64,000 nucleotides of DNA from assembly GCA_964058845.1 (NCBI GenBank), contig CAXKVR010000060.1, forward strand, positions 1 to 64,000, read 5' to 3'. The DNA is from Carex sylvatica (lineage: Eukaryota > Streptophyta > Magnoliopsida > Poales > Cyperaceae). The notes beneath the pieces are model-generated. The model saw only the letters and a program-made list of their open reading frames with translations, was not told the origin of the DNA and ran no database searches. The translations under genes and the position numbers were made by a program. Position 1 is the stretch's first letter. Each line of letters opens with the position of its first letter. This document shows, in pieces, positions 44,034-53,967 of the stretch.

Positions 44034-44416
44034 TCACAATTCTCGGCCTCCTTCCTCACCACATCCAAGACCGAATCAATCAGCTCAGCTCCCTCGGTGT
44101 AATGTCCCTTGGCCCAGTTGTTCCCAGCTCCCGACTGTCCAAAGACGAAGTTGTCAGGCCTAAAGACCTGGCCAAACGGACCGGACCGGACCGAGTCCAT
44201 CGTGCCAGGTTCTAGATCCATCAACACAGCCCTCGGCACGTACCGACCACCACTGGCCTTATTATAGTACACATTAATGCGCTCAACCTGGAGATCTGAA
44301 TCGTCAGCGTACTCACCCGTGGGGTCGATGCCGTGCTAGTCACAGATCACCTCCCAAAACTTGGCACTGATCTGGTTCCCGCATTGGCCACCCTGTATGT
44401 GGAGAATCTCACGCAT
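44034..44416 (-). pseudogene. Beta-tubulin exon 1 fragment with premature stop
   Basis: Reading the minus strand from the ATG at 44416, the sequence starts [16 protein letters not shown] and continues through [37 protein letters not shown] and CDCLQG, ending at a donor GTGAGATC. This is the typical first exon of plant beta-tubulin, including the nucleotide-loop region. One in-frame TAG replaces the Glu codon in the CDEHG stretch (about residue 27), and N-proximal changes such as NEASGG to NKASGG are visible. No later exons follow. It is interpreted as a captured gene piece reading inward from the right end of the Pack-type element. Confidence 0.9.
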
Positions 44417-45228
44417 CTTGAACTGATTACTGATATTGCAAAAAAATCACATCTGAGTACTGATATTGCAAAAAGATCATATCTAAATTCTTCGTAAGAA
44501 ACTAGTACATTTACTATAACATTTATGATTAATAACAATAATATAATAAGAACTAGAGAATTGATTACTGGACATCACAAAACTGGAAATAATCTAAACT
44601 AAACAAATTGATCACAGTACTGATGTCACACAACTATCAAATTAGATTGTGGATTAAAATCTTAAAAAAAGGTGGAAATATCCAATACAGATACCTATAA
44701 TTGGCAAAGACTTTGACTTTGAAAATATTCAAATCAGCCCCTTAAAAGGTTTAAATTTTCTCCATCTTAGAACATTACTGGACAAAACCTAAATCGGATA
44801 CAAGAGAAATCAGACGGAGAAGAGAAGAAGAGAGAACGAGAGAAACAGAGGGGAGGAGGGTGGGAGAGCTTACTAGAGAAATAGAGAGGGAAGTGACCGT
44901 ACATAGGAGAGACCAAGAAGAGAGACGCAAATCGCGAGAGGAGAGCGGCGGTGCGATGCTGTGCAGCGCTGAGAGAGGAGAGGAGCGGGAGAGGAGAGGC
45001 GACATGAGAGGCGATTTGTGATTTAGGGCTGGGTGGAGAGAAATGGCGTGAGAGAGAGCGGTGGGTTGGGGATTTTAACACTGGAGACATCCAGTTAACG
45101 GTTAAATGGAGAAGGGCTTTAACTTAATTTACCGATTTTTTTTCATCTCTGGCCGTTGATTAAAGCCCAGATGTGTGGTTCTGATATAGTGTAAAGATGT
45201 GTCATATTAAAACCGTGTAAGTGAATCC
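44417..45228 (-). other. Right end region of the Pack-type element
   Basis: Between the tubulin ATG and the right terminal repeat. 44780-45070 is purine-rich on the plus strand (GAGAGAG-type), and its minus-strand frames translate to serine/proline-rich strings typical of a 5' UTR. Probably the captured or TIR-driven leader of the tubulin piece. Confidence 0.4.
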
Positions 45229-45229
45229 C

Positions 45230-45607
45230 GGATTTGGCTACGGTGCTGGGTTGCATAGAGGACTACAGTTAATTCTAACGGTCGATTCAAATTGTTTATC
45301 TTATTCTTCATATTAATATGTATTTGGAGACCAAATTTTATATTTTTTGAAAAAAATTTACTATCTTTTTAGATAAGTAGAAAATCACTTGATCTAAAAA
45401 ATTATGCACCATTCAGATATTTAATTTTCTATCTATTTAAAAAAATAGTAAAAAATTTTCAAAAAATGTAAAACTTGGTTTCCAAACACATATTAATATG
45501 GAGAACAAGGTGAACAGTTCGAATCGATCGTTAGGATTTTGAAAAGTCGAATATTAAGTCGTAGCACCGTAGCCCTCTATGCAACCCATAGTACCGTAGC
45601 CAAATCC
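45230..45607. mobile_element. Mutator-type hairpin MITE, 378 bp
   Basis: Ends GGATTTGGCTACGGTGCT and, reverse-complemented, GGATTTGGCTACGGTACT. The flanking 9-mers GTGAATCCC (45221-45229) and GTGGATCCC (45608-45616) differ at one base, as expected for a 9-bp target duplication. The interior shares TTGGAGACCAAATTTTATA with the MITEs at 7536 and 60026, but the ends differ. It sits at the right terminus of the Pack-type element and is therefore younger. Confidence 0.87.
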
Positions 45608-45616
45608 GTGGATCCC

Positions 45617-45860
45617 TCCTCAAAATAATAGTAGTAGTAATAATAATAATAATAATAATAATAATGCTTTATTAAATTTCAGGCCCATTGGAATATAATA
45701 TATTTTTATAAGTTATTCGTTACATTTTTATTATGTGATTATTATGCTATAATAATAATATCGATTTATTAAATTTCAGGCCCATTGGAATATAATATAT
45801 TTTTTAAGTTATTCACTACATTTTTATTATGTGATTATTATGCTATAACTTTGAACTTTT
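45617..45860. repeat. TAA microsatellite and about 100-bp tandem duplication
   Basis: A run of TAATAA at 45626-45664 is followed by two near-identical copies of TTTATTAAATTTCAGGCCCA ... GTGATTATTATGCTATAA (about 45668-45750 and 45766-45848). Confidence 0.8.
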
Positions 45861-46439
45861 TCCAGAAAATATATAGATTATTTGCCCATAACATTGTACT
45901 ATTTGTTACTAAAAAACAATAATGATTAAATATTCAATTAAATATTTGAAATAAATTAAATGATATATCAAAATTTTGTAAATATATCCTACTTACATTA
46001 AAATAACATATCTATATTTTTTATTTTGATAAGTTATATGTTGGTTGTAATGGGATGTTTTGTTATAAATTTAAAAATCTATATTATTGAATATTTTATG
46101 GTAGAAATAGCTACATGACCTCTGGTAAATAAATTTATATCATTTGGCAAAAAATTTAAAATAAAATATTATAAAATAAATTAAAGAAAGATAACAAAAT
46201 TTGTACTTTGTAAAGTGCCAAATCTAATCCATTCCGAGCTAAATGTCATTTATTTATTTTCATGTGTCTTTTCATGTCTTATTTTTGGAATAAAATTGGT
46301 TGGAACACACTATATGCTACCTAGCTATTTCTTAGAATTACTCTTTTATTAGATTGTTAGCGGGAAAGCGGGTTTCAGCTTAGAATAGGATCATAAGGCC
46401 CGTCAACTGGCCCAATCCCATCTGGTCATCCCTTGAGAA
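45861..46439. other. AT-rich intergenic DNA
   Basis: No coding frame or repeat that I can support. Confidence 0.3.
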
Positions 46440-46826
46440 ATCATGTTTGAGAACTTTTGTTTGAGCTTGCAAATATGAATTATGTTATAAATATTATCTT
46501 ATGTAGATCACTACATACATATATAAGAAAATATCAGATCCATCTCAATTATTTGTTCATTGCAATGAGTGCCATATTAACTTGTCATTTTGTACAAAAT
46601 AGGAAGAAACACAGAAGAAAATTAATTTTGTCCGTCTAGAAAATTTTCATTACAAAATTAAGTATAAAGTAGGTAAAAATATTAATTAATTATGAACTTA
46701 ATTTTGAATTCAAGTTTGTAAAAGATCCATCTATATATATTGATGAATATATTAATTGAGAATTAATTAATGTTATCGTCTCTAAGTAGTCGAAATAAAA
46801 ACGAGAGGACAGCATTTATATATACT
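46440..46826 (+). repeat. Start of orphan NLR-type 5' flank, copy P5a
   Basis: Matches 28140-28440 upstream of NLR3 (GATCACTACATACATATATA, GTCTAGAAAATTTTCATTAC, AGAGGACAGCAT). The match resumes on the far side of the hAT element at 51260 (GACATCAAGCAAGTGTTCTT), so the hAT element inserted into this copy. Confidence 0.6.
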
Positions 46827-47976
46827 TAGGGATGGCAAAAAAGCCCGTTCGGCCCGGCGGCCTGGTCATACCTGCCTGGCCCGCCCATTACCTGGTCAGC
46901 CCAGCACTATAATGGGCCAGGTAAGGCCAGGCTTCGAAACAGGGCAGATCAGGCTTGGGATTTTATCAAAGTCCAAAGGCTGCCTGACGGGCCTCTCTTT
47001 TATAATATATGTCTTCCAAAAATTTTAGCGTAGCCCAATCCTTTACCCTTACCCAAAAATTTTAGCGCAGCCCAATTAGATTTCAGGCTCTGACTGAGTC
47101 TCCTAATTCCTAAATCTAGGTGCTCTTTCTCTCTTTCCGAAAATCAAAAGCTATCTTCTAAACCTAGCCGCTTTTCCTCGATTCCTCCACGGCGGCCACC
47201 ACAGTCGATCAAAAACCACCGATCTACACGGCTGCGCCTTTCTCCGACAAGCTTCACCATCGATCAAAGAAAAATAAACTCGCTAATCTGGAGTTTATCC
47301 GACAAGATTCTCCGACAAGCTTCTCCGACAAGCTTCACCAATCACCACCGATCTGCACGGCTGCGCCTATCTGGAGTCGTTAATTGCAATCAGGTTGATT
47401 TTCTAGCTTTGTTACTTTTATATTTTTTTTAGCTTTATTTGCTATATTTTCTGGCACATAAAACTACACTGCAATGAAAGAAAAATAAACTCGCTAAAAG
47501 TAAGAACAGGAAATATTAATTTGATATCTGAAACATTAGATGGTTAATAAGGGTGAATTTTTACTTTGATTAGAGGAGATTAATCTTGCCATTTTTTTAG
47601 TTATGTGTTTTCAAAATGATAAATATATTTTTTCAATAAACCTTGTACCAGATTTATATTTTGTAGCTACAAAGCATTTTCAATTTCTGGTATTTGCTGA
47701 TACAATTTTCATGAACTTAATTGTGAAATTTGAATGTTTTTTACCTTGTACTAGATTTATGTTTTTTCAATAAACCTTAGACAGTAAGGCAGTGACTAAT
47801 TTGAATGAAATTGCTCATCCGTTCTTTTATTTTAGACAGTAAGGCAGTGACTGATTTTGAAATTGCTCATCAGTTCTTTTATTTCCTGCCTTATATAATC
47901 ATGGTGCATATCTGAATTTTTATTTTTATTAATGTTCAGCAGCAACTGATCAAATACTTCTATTTTGGTAGGAAAA

Positions 47977-50236
47977 ATGGAAACCCCGCAAGATATTGTA
48001 ATGGAAACTTTGCAAGAACCCACTAATCAAGAGGAAGCAAACTCTTCCCCTAGAGAGGGCTCTGCTGCAACACCGGTAGCAAGTGCTGCAACACCGACAC
48101 CGACAACAAGTGGGACACCGGCCTCAAGTGCCCCTAATCAGTCTACACTTGTGGATACCTCTAAACTAAAATCTGATGTGTGGGGCCATATGACAAAGAA
48201 GAAAATTGATGGACAATACAAGGCGGTGTACAATTCTTGTGGTGAAAAACTTGCAGCAAACTCAAACAGTGGTACACGACACCTCAAATCTCACATAGAA
48301 TCTTGTTTAAGGAAAAAACAACAAACATTCCCTGTAGCTTTCCAAAAAATGTTAGTTACTAAAAAAATAGAGGGGAAAACTACCATAGCAAATTGCACTT
48401 TTGATCAAGAAGCATGTAGAAGAACACTTGTGGAGATGGTAGTGTTGCACGAGCACCCTCTCTCAATTGTTGACCAAGTGGGATTCAAGGCTTTTGTCAA
48501 CACCTTGCAGCCATTATTCAATTGTCCAACCCGTAATACTGTGAGAAGTGATGGTTTAAAACTACACAAGGAACGAATGAAGAAGACTATGGCCCTATCG
48601 GAGAGCAATCAAGGGAGAGTGGCTATTACAACCGACATGTGGACGGCAGACAACCAAAAGAAATCCTATATGGCGGTGACGGCACATTTTGTAGATGATT
48701 CATGGAATCTACAACAACGTCTATTAAGGTACATAAATTTTATTAGCTGCTGAAATTTAAATTTCATTAGGTTTATTAGCTGCTACAATGCATAGTTAGC
48801 TGCTGAAATCTGAATCTGAATTGCTTAGTTAGTTGCTGAAATTTTATTAGCTGCTGAAATCTGAATTGCATTTGGTATATTAGCTATTATAATCTGAATC
48901 TGAATTTTATTAGCTATTGTAATGCATAGTTAGCTGCTGAAATCTGAATCTGAATTTTGTTAGGTTCCAACACTTACCTTCTCCCCACACCATAGAAGTA
49001 CTCGCGGAACAATTGATGAATGTTTTTTTAGATTGGAATATAGATAGTAAATTGTCTACAATAACTGTAGATAATTGTAGTACCAATGATGGAGTTATTG
49101 AAAGTTTAGTCCATAAATTAGATGTTGAACAACTCTTGCTAGGTGGGTCAGTTTTGCACATGCGTTGTTGCGCACATATCTTGAACCTAATCGTAAAGGA
49201 TGGGTTAGATGTAATTGCTCCAAGTTTAGAACAAATTCGTGCTAGTTGTGTATATTGGTCCTCTACTCCTAAAAAAATTAAAAAAATTGAAGAGGCAACA
49301 CGGCAATTGCGTATTAGTAATACCAAAAAGTTGTGTTATGATGTGAAAACACGATGGAATTCAACCTATAATATGTTACAAATAGCTTTAACATATAAGG
49401 ATATTTTCTCTCGTGTGAAAATACGTGATACACAATATAAAACTGTGCCTTTTGAGGCTGATTGGGAGAATGCCAAGAATATAAGCGAAAAATTAAAGAT
49501 TTTTTACACTACAACCGAATTATTTTTCGAAACAAAATACACAACAGCCAACCATTATTTTTCAAACATTTGTGAAATTATATTAGCTTTGTGAACTTGG
49601 TTGCAAGATTCTAACCCTACTATTGCGAATATGGCATCAAGAATGATAGAAAAATTTGATAAATATTGGAGTAACATACATGTAGTCATGAGTGTTGCCG
49701 CACTTTTGGATCCAAGGTGTAAGATGGCTGTCATAATTTATTACTACAAGTTGATTTATGGTAATGATTTTGAGCACGAAGTTGAAAAAGTTGTTGAAAT
49801 GAGCCGTCAATTATTTTGCGAGTATCAAAGAAGAGTTGAGAAACCCCAAGATGAAGAACCACAAATGGAAAGGAAACAAGGTGGTGACCTCCCAATTGGT
49901 TTTCAAAAATTTACCCACACCATAAAGAAAATGAAATTTGATAATACTACGGAGTTGGAACTATACTTGGAAGAAGCATTGCTTCCAAGTTGGGCAAAAA
50001 ATTTTGACGTGCTAGCTTGGTGGAAGTCTAATGGAGCTAAATTTCCAACTTTGGGAACAATTGCTAAAGACATATACGCGATACCTGTTTCAACTGTTGC
50101 CTCTGAATCTGCTTTTAGTATGGGTGGACGAATAGTTAGTCCACAAAGAAATAGACTTCATCCTTCACTAGTTGAAGCTCTAGCATGTGCACAAAATTGG
50201 CTAAGAACTGAATTTGAAGGTATAAATGTTGTATAG
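47977..50236 (+). pseudogene. hAT transposase (zf-BED, RICESLEEPER-like), one in-frame stop
   Basis: Exon 1 is 47977-48728 and exon 2 is 48964-50236; the join restores the frame across an intron of 235 bp. A low-complexity Thr/Pro/Ser N-terminus precedes a BED finger (SDVWGHMTKKKIDG ... GTRHLKSHIESC) in which the first Cys of the usual CxxC is Tyr. The catalytic-region stretch TDMWTADNQKKSYMAVTAHF and the DWNID/TVDNCSTND region follow. The C-terminal dimerisation region contains DVLAWWKSNGAKFPTL and STVASESAFSMGGR. A TGA at 49592-49594 interrupts the frame and homology continues directly after it. Without readthrough this copy would make a truncated protein. The intron itself is made of repeated TTAGCTGCTGAAATCTGAAT units. 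Confidence 0.9.
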
Positions 50237-51000
50237 TCTCATTTTGTCATATTTTAATTATATATGATCGTATTTCGGTTTAACTCTTAACTTGATGTTT
50301 TTTCATATTTGAGTAATCATAATCCATTCAAGACATATTGTGATGACTTAGATGAAGGTGAAGATGAATGTGAAGATGCAGTTGAAAGTGATTGCTCGGC
50401 TAATGCTAATGATGTTGAAGTAACTTCTTGAAGGAATAAATGGTATGCATAATTCTCCTATATTTTAGTATTTATTTAGTGGTTATATTTCTCTGTACAT
50501 GTGATGGGTATTTTTGCAATTTCTATGTACTAAACATACATGATATAGTTGATTTAAAATTATAAATCAGTGTCAATTTATATGTAAGCAAACCAAAAGT
50601 TGGGTGTCAGTTTCAAGCTATGTAAAACAGTAGGAAAAACAAGAGAATTTATTGGTTTAGATTTTGTTATTTATTGGTTTGGATCCAAATCCTTTTTTCA
50701 CACTTGAAATCCGAAATAGATATGTATTTATTGTGAACTATGTTTCTATGATTCTGAAATTTTGTGACACCTTAATGAATCCAGATTTATTGGTTTGGCA
50801 GCTGAAGCACAAGAGAAGAAATAGATTCTGGCGATTTGCTTTGTATGAATTTTAGTGTTAAATTGTATTTGTTTGTATGGATTTTAGTGTTAACTCGTAT
50901 TTTGCATTGCTTGTATTTGTTTTGTATTTGTTAACTCGTATTCTCTATTTTATCACTGTTTGTATGGATTTTAGTGTTAAATTATAATTTGCTGTGTATG
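50237..51000 (+). other. hAT 3' region with possible acidic C-terminal exon
   Basis: 50340-50431 can be read as an Asp/Glu-rich tail ending in a stop (TTCTTGA). Such acidic tails occur in some hAT transposases, but no convincing splice junction to the main frame was found. The rest is AT-rich with a tandem GTATGGATTTTAGTGTTAA repeat. Confidence 0.3.
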
Positions 51001-51309
51001 CTGTGTAAATTGTTTTGTATGCTGTGTAAATTGAGATCAGGCAGGCCGGGCCGGGCCGGGTAAGGCGGCGCATTGACGCAGACAGGCAGGCACAGGCAGG
51101 CGCAGGAATGATGGGAAAGCCCATGGGTAGGCCGGGCCTAAATTTTCGGGCCCATCAGATTAGGCCAGGCAGGTGGGCCGTTAATTTTTAACAGGCAGGC
51201 CAGGTCTGGGATTGACAAAATACCTGTGGGTTCGGCCCATTGCCATCCCTATATATACTTGTGTATATATTGACATCAAGCAAGTGTTCTTAAAGACGAG
51301 AAAAGAATA

Positions 51310-52520
51310 GAATGTAACATCCGTGTATTGTGACTGTTGGTCTGCACGACTACTCTTCCTTTTCCTTCAACATGAATCTCTTTATCGTCACCAACCTTTA
51401 CTACCTTCTTGTATGACTCATCTAATTTATCAAACAGATATTTGAAACCCGTCATATGGTTTGAGCACCCGCTGTCCAAAAACCAGATTTGACTCGCATC
51501 TGATTCTTCATTGGTTTTGGCCATGAACAACCGTGCCTGATTGCTCTTCTCTTCAACAAAGCTTGTCTGTCATTCTTCTCTTTTCTTCTTGTAACAATCG
51601 GTCTGCACATGACCAGGCTTGTGGCAGTAATAGCACTCCACGTCTTGACCTTCTTCTCTCTGTTTCTTGTAGCAATTGGCTTGCATATGCCCTTTCTTGT
51701 GACAGTAGTAGCATTCTACATCTTTCTTCTGTTGATTAGAGTGTGGTTGATTGTAACTTGGCTTGCCTCTGCCTCTACCGCCTTGACTGCTTCGACCTCT
51801 GCTGTTACCTTGGCCTCTACCTCTGCCTTGTTGTTGGCTTCTTGAGAAATCGCCCTTAGTATAGAAAGCTTTGGTGTCGTCCTTCACTTCTGATCGGTTG
51901 AGACGAACTTCATGGACCTGCAGTGATCCCATCAACTCATCAAACGTGTAGGTGGACAGATCTTTGGATTCTTTGATCGTCGCCACCACATGATCAAACT
52001 TGGTTGTCAGGCTGCGCAACACCTTCAACACAACCGTTTTTTCTGGAAGATCTTCTCCATAGCTTCAGATTTGGTTGACCATTGTTGTAACTTGCGTGAA
52101 GAAGGATTGAACTGACTTGCCTTGTTTCATGTTCAATGTCTCAAACTCCCGTCTCAAGCCATGCAACTTGATGGCTACCACCTTGGAACTTCCCTGAAAA
52201 GCGATTTTCAGAGTAGACCAGTCCTTGTTTGCTGTTTCTGCTGCTGCAATCTTCGCAAACACCGATTCGTGTACGGTTTGCTGTATGAAGAAGAGCGCCT
52301 TTGCATCTCGCTTGGCTGTGTCGATTGGTGTCGGATCAAGAATCGATATTCCTTTGTCTACTAGTTCCCACAAGCCATGAGATTTCAGCATAGTTCGCAT
52401 CTTGATGCTCCAGAATTCGTAACTCTCACCCTTGAACAAAGGTACCGTCTGATTAGACATGCTGATGGTTGTGTTGTTACCTACTTCGGTCATTGGATCA
52501 ACCTTACACTCTGATACCAA
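51310..52520 (-). pseudogene. Copia gag-protease remnant with two stops
   Basis: The first segment (52520-52065) is a Copia gag of the UBN2/DUF4219 type with FKGESYEFWSIKMRTML and the LKIAFQGSSKV region. After an in-frame TGA, the frame continues KVLRSLTTKFDHVVATI, an RG-rich linker and two CCHC knuckles, CYYCHKKGHMQANC and CYYCHKPGHVQTDC. A second in-frame TGA follows, then the protease motif IWFLDSGCSNHMTG. Both stops sit where CGA (Arg) would fit, a change expected from C-to-T deamination at methylated CpG. Unusually, the zinc knuckle is duplicated in tandem. The frame breaks off in the protease. Confidence 0.85.
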
Positions 52521-52522
52521 TT

Positions 52523-52900
52523 TGTTGGGTTATGGGAGAATTAACCGTAGTAAAAAACACAAGGTTTGTTGCTAATTGACTAGGAATAGATCAAAACAGA
52601 AAAAATCAGTAAACTGTGCTGCTGTGCCAGTATTTTTCAGAGAGGATTTTTCAGAATAGAAACACAATCTATTTCATAAGCTTAAGAAAAATTACATAGT
52701 TCTACTGAATTTAAAGTACAAGAGATAACTAAACATAACTACCCACTATAGAACCCACTAATAACTACCCACTATAGAATAACCATATTGAAAATAACGC
52801 TACAACACTACAGCAGTTTCACATATCTGAAAAACTGCTATCTAACCAACTCAATTCCTACAGAAACTTTTCAGAACCTATATTGAATTAATTTTCAACA
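52523..52900 (-). repeat. LTR of the truncated Copia element
   Basis: A 378-bp block with TGTTGGG at one border and TTTTCAACA at the other. It is the 5' LTR in element orientation because the primer site and gag follow at lower coordinates. No partner LTR exists in the window, so age cannot be estimated from LTR divergence. Confidence 0.75.
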
Positions 52901-52980
52901 AATACATGCCCCAACAAATTGGGTATCATTCAAGAACTGATTGTATTGTGACTTGGTATAATTGGTTAGCACAACATCAG

Positions 52981-53250
52981 CTACTCCCCTGGAACACATG
53001 ACGGCATGACCTGTGCATCTTGTGTCAGAGTTACATTGAGGTGACAGTGAGAAAGGTAGGAAGGATAATTTGGAAATTGTTGTTCAGTACCCGGTACAGT
53101 GTCATCACCAGTTGAGTTGGTACAAGGCTGACCATTGAATTGCTTTGCAAATTGCTCAGCCAAGCAACCAGCATTTGAATTTTCAGTTAGGGCTGTGAGG
53201 TTGAGAGATGCTCAGTATGAATTGATGTCTTTCAGAAGTTGAGTGCCTGT
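52981..53250 (-). pseudogene. Last exon of an unidentified plant gene, with premature stop
   Basis: On the minus strand, after the acceptor AATCTACAG, the frame starts TGTQLLKDINSY. A TGA follows, where CGA would restore Arg. It continues ASLNLTALTENSNAGCLAEQ, EQQFPNYPSYLSHCHLNV and QDAQVMPSCVPGE to a terminal stop. Codon-like, non-repetitive protein sequence and a clean acceptor indicate a real former exon. Possible upstream exons lie at about 53780-53830 (WSFGFTDRDKSVAHLK before a GT donor) and, split by the LTR element, at 53942-53967 plus 55554-55610. I do not recognise the family. Confidence 0.4.
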
Positions 53251-53967
53251 CTGTAGATTAAAAAGATAATGCTTAGGAAAAAAATCAGCTATATTTTAAT
53301 TAAGTACAATCAGCCCAAAGAGGAGCAATTTCCAACAGATCCATAAAATAGAAGGTTCTGATTACTGAACCAGATATGCACCCACCATGCAAAAGAAATC
53401 ATAATTTAAAATCATTTCAGTAAAAGAAACATAAATGCCCTTTGTTTCATGTATATAGCTTTACTGCCATATCTGGCATGAAAATTTCAAAATCATTCTT
53501 TCAACAGTTAATTTTTTGGTGAAACCATTAAAATTCTGCATCTACATAGAGGGTCAATAAACTCACAGTTAACTAATTCATCACACTAAGTACGTCTTCA
53601 TGATTAGAAATTCTAATGAAAATAATAATTCTATTCAAGCTCATTAATTTTCTATTCAGAATAAACCTTCTTGGACCCTCACTATTTCATACAAAACTAA
53701 CATTTACTTACTTTATAATGTATCGCCAGACATTTACATATACTATCAACAAAATAGAAGAAAATTAGATACCTTCAAGTGGGCAACAGATTTATCCCTG
53801 TCAGTAAAGCCAAAGCTCCATGTCAGGGGATCTCCTCAAGGTTCTTCACAACCAAAGCTCCATATCAGCACTTAATGAATGAATTTAGAAGATATCATAA
53901 AATAAAAGAACAAATGAACTTAGTAATAAAATGCTACACCTGATGCCAAAAATAGTGACGGGCTTCG
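53251..53967 (-). other. Introns and possible small exons of the unidentified gene fragment
   Basis: Mostly intron-like AT-rich DNA in minus-strand sense. One exon-like block near 53775-53830 ends AAG|GTATCT. The block next to the LTR element (GGCATCAG|GTGTAG at about 53939) continues on the other side of that element at 55554. Confidence 0.3.

Larger units (their letters stand above)
40584..45228. mobile_element. Pack-type transposon carrying two captured gene fragments
   Basis: Imperfect terminal inverted repeats bound the block. The left starts GGATCAAGTTACACCG and continues TTGACACATCTTTGACACT. The right, reverse-complemented, starts GGATTCACTTACACGG and continues ATGACACATCTTTACACT. A second matching piece further in reads ACTGGAGGTGTCCAGT against ACTGGATGTCTCCAGT. 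Inside lie glyoxalase I exons on the plus strand and a beta-tubulin exon on the minus strand, each near one end. No transposase is present. Both outer flanks are TAA microsatellite, so the target duplication cannot be resolved. TIR style and content suggest a Pack-MULE, by inference. Confidence 0.6.
46827..51251 (+). mobile_element. Complete hAT transposon, 4425 bp
   Basis: Termini are TAGGGATGGCAA and TTGCCATCCCTA. An exact 8-bp duplication, TATATACT, is present at 46819-46826 and 51252-51259. Subterminal regions of about 250 bp at each end are GC-rich with GGCCCGGC/GCAGGCAGG repeats. A transposase gene runs on the plus strand, and a GC-richer leader lies at 47100-47400. The perfect duplication argues for recent insertion. 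Confidence 0.95.
51310..52900 (-). mobile_element. Truncated Copia LTR retrotransposon
   Basis: Reading the minus strand: one LTR, a tRNA-iMet-type primer site (TGGTATCAGAG, complement of 52509-52519), gag, and the start of the protease. It then ends abruptly at about 51310, where the orphan NLR flank resumes. Integrase, reverse transcriptase, RNase H and the second LTR are missing. The element lies inside the P5 flank copy. Confidence 0.8.

Noticed and set aside
44767..45090. 107-codon minus-strand frame starting MSPVLKSPTHRS
   Set aside because: It includes the terminal repeat region of the Pack-type element and a GAGA-rich tract. It is Ser/Pro-rich without a domain.
50340..50431. Acidic open frame as an extra transposase exon
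   Set aside because: No convincing acceptor joins it in frame to the transposase, and the main frame already ends at a normal position after the dimerisation region.
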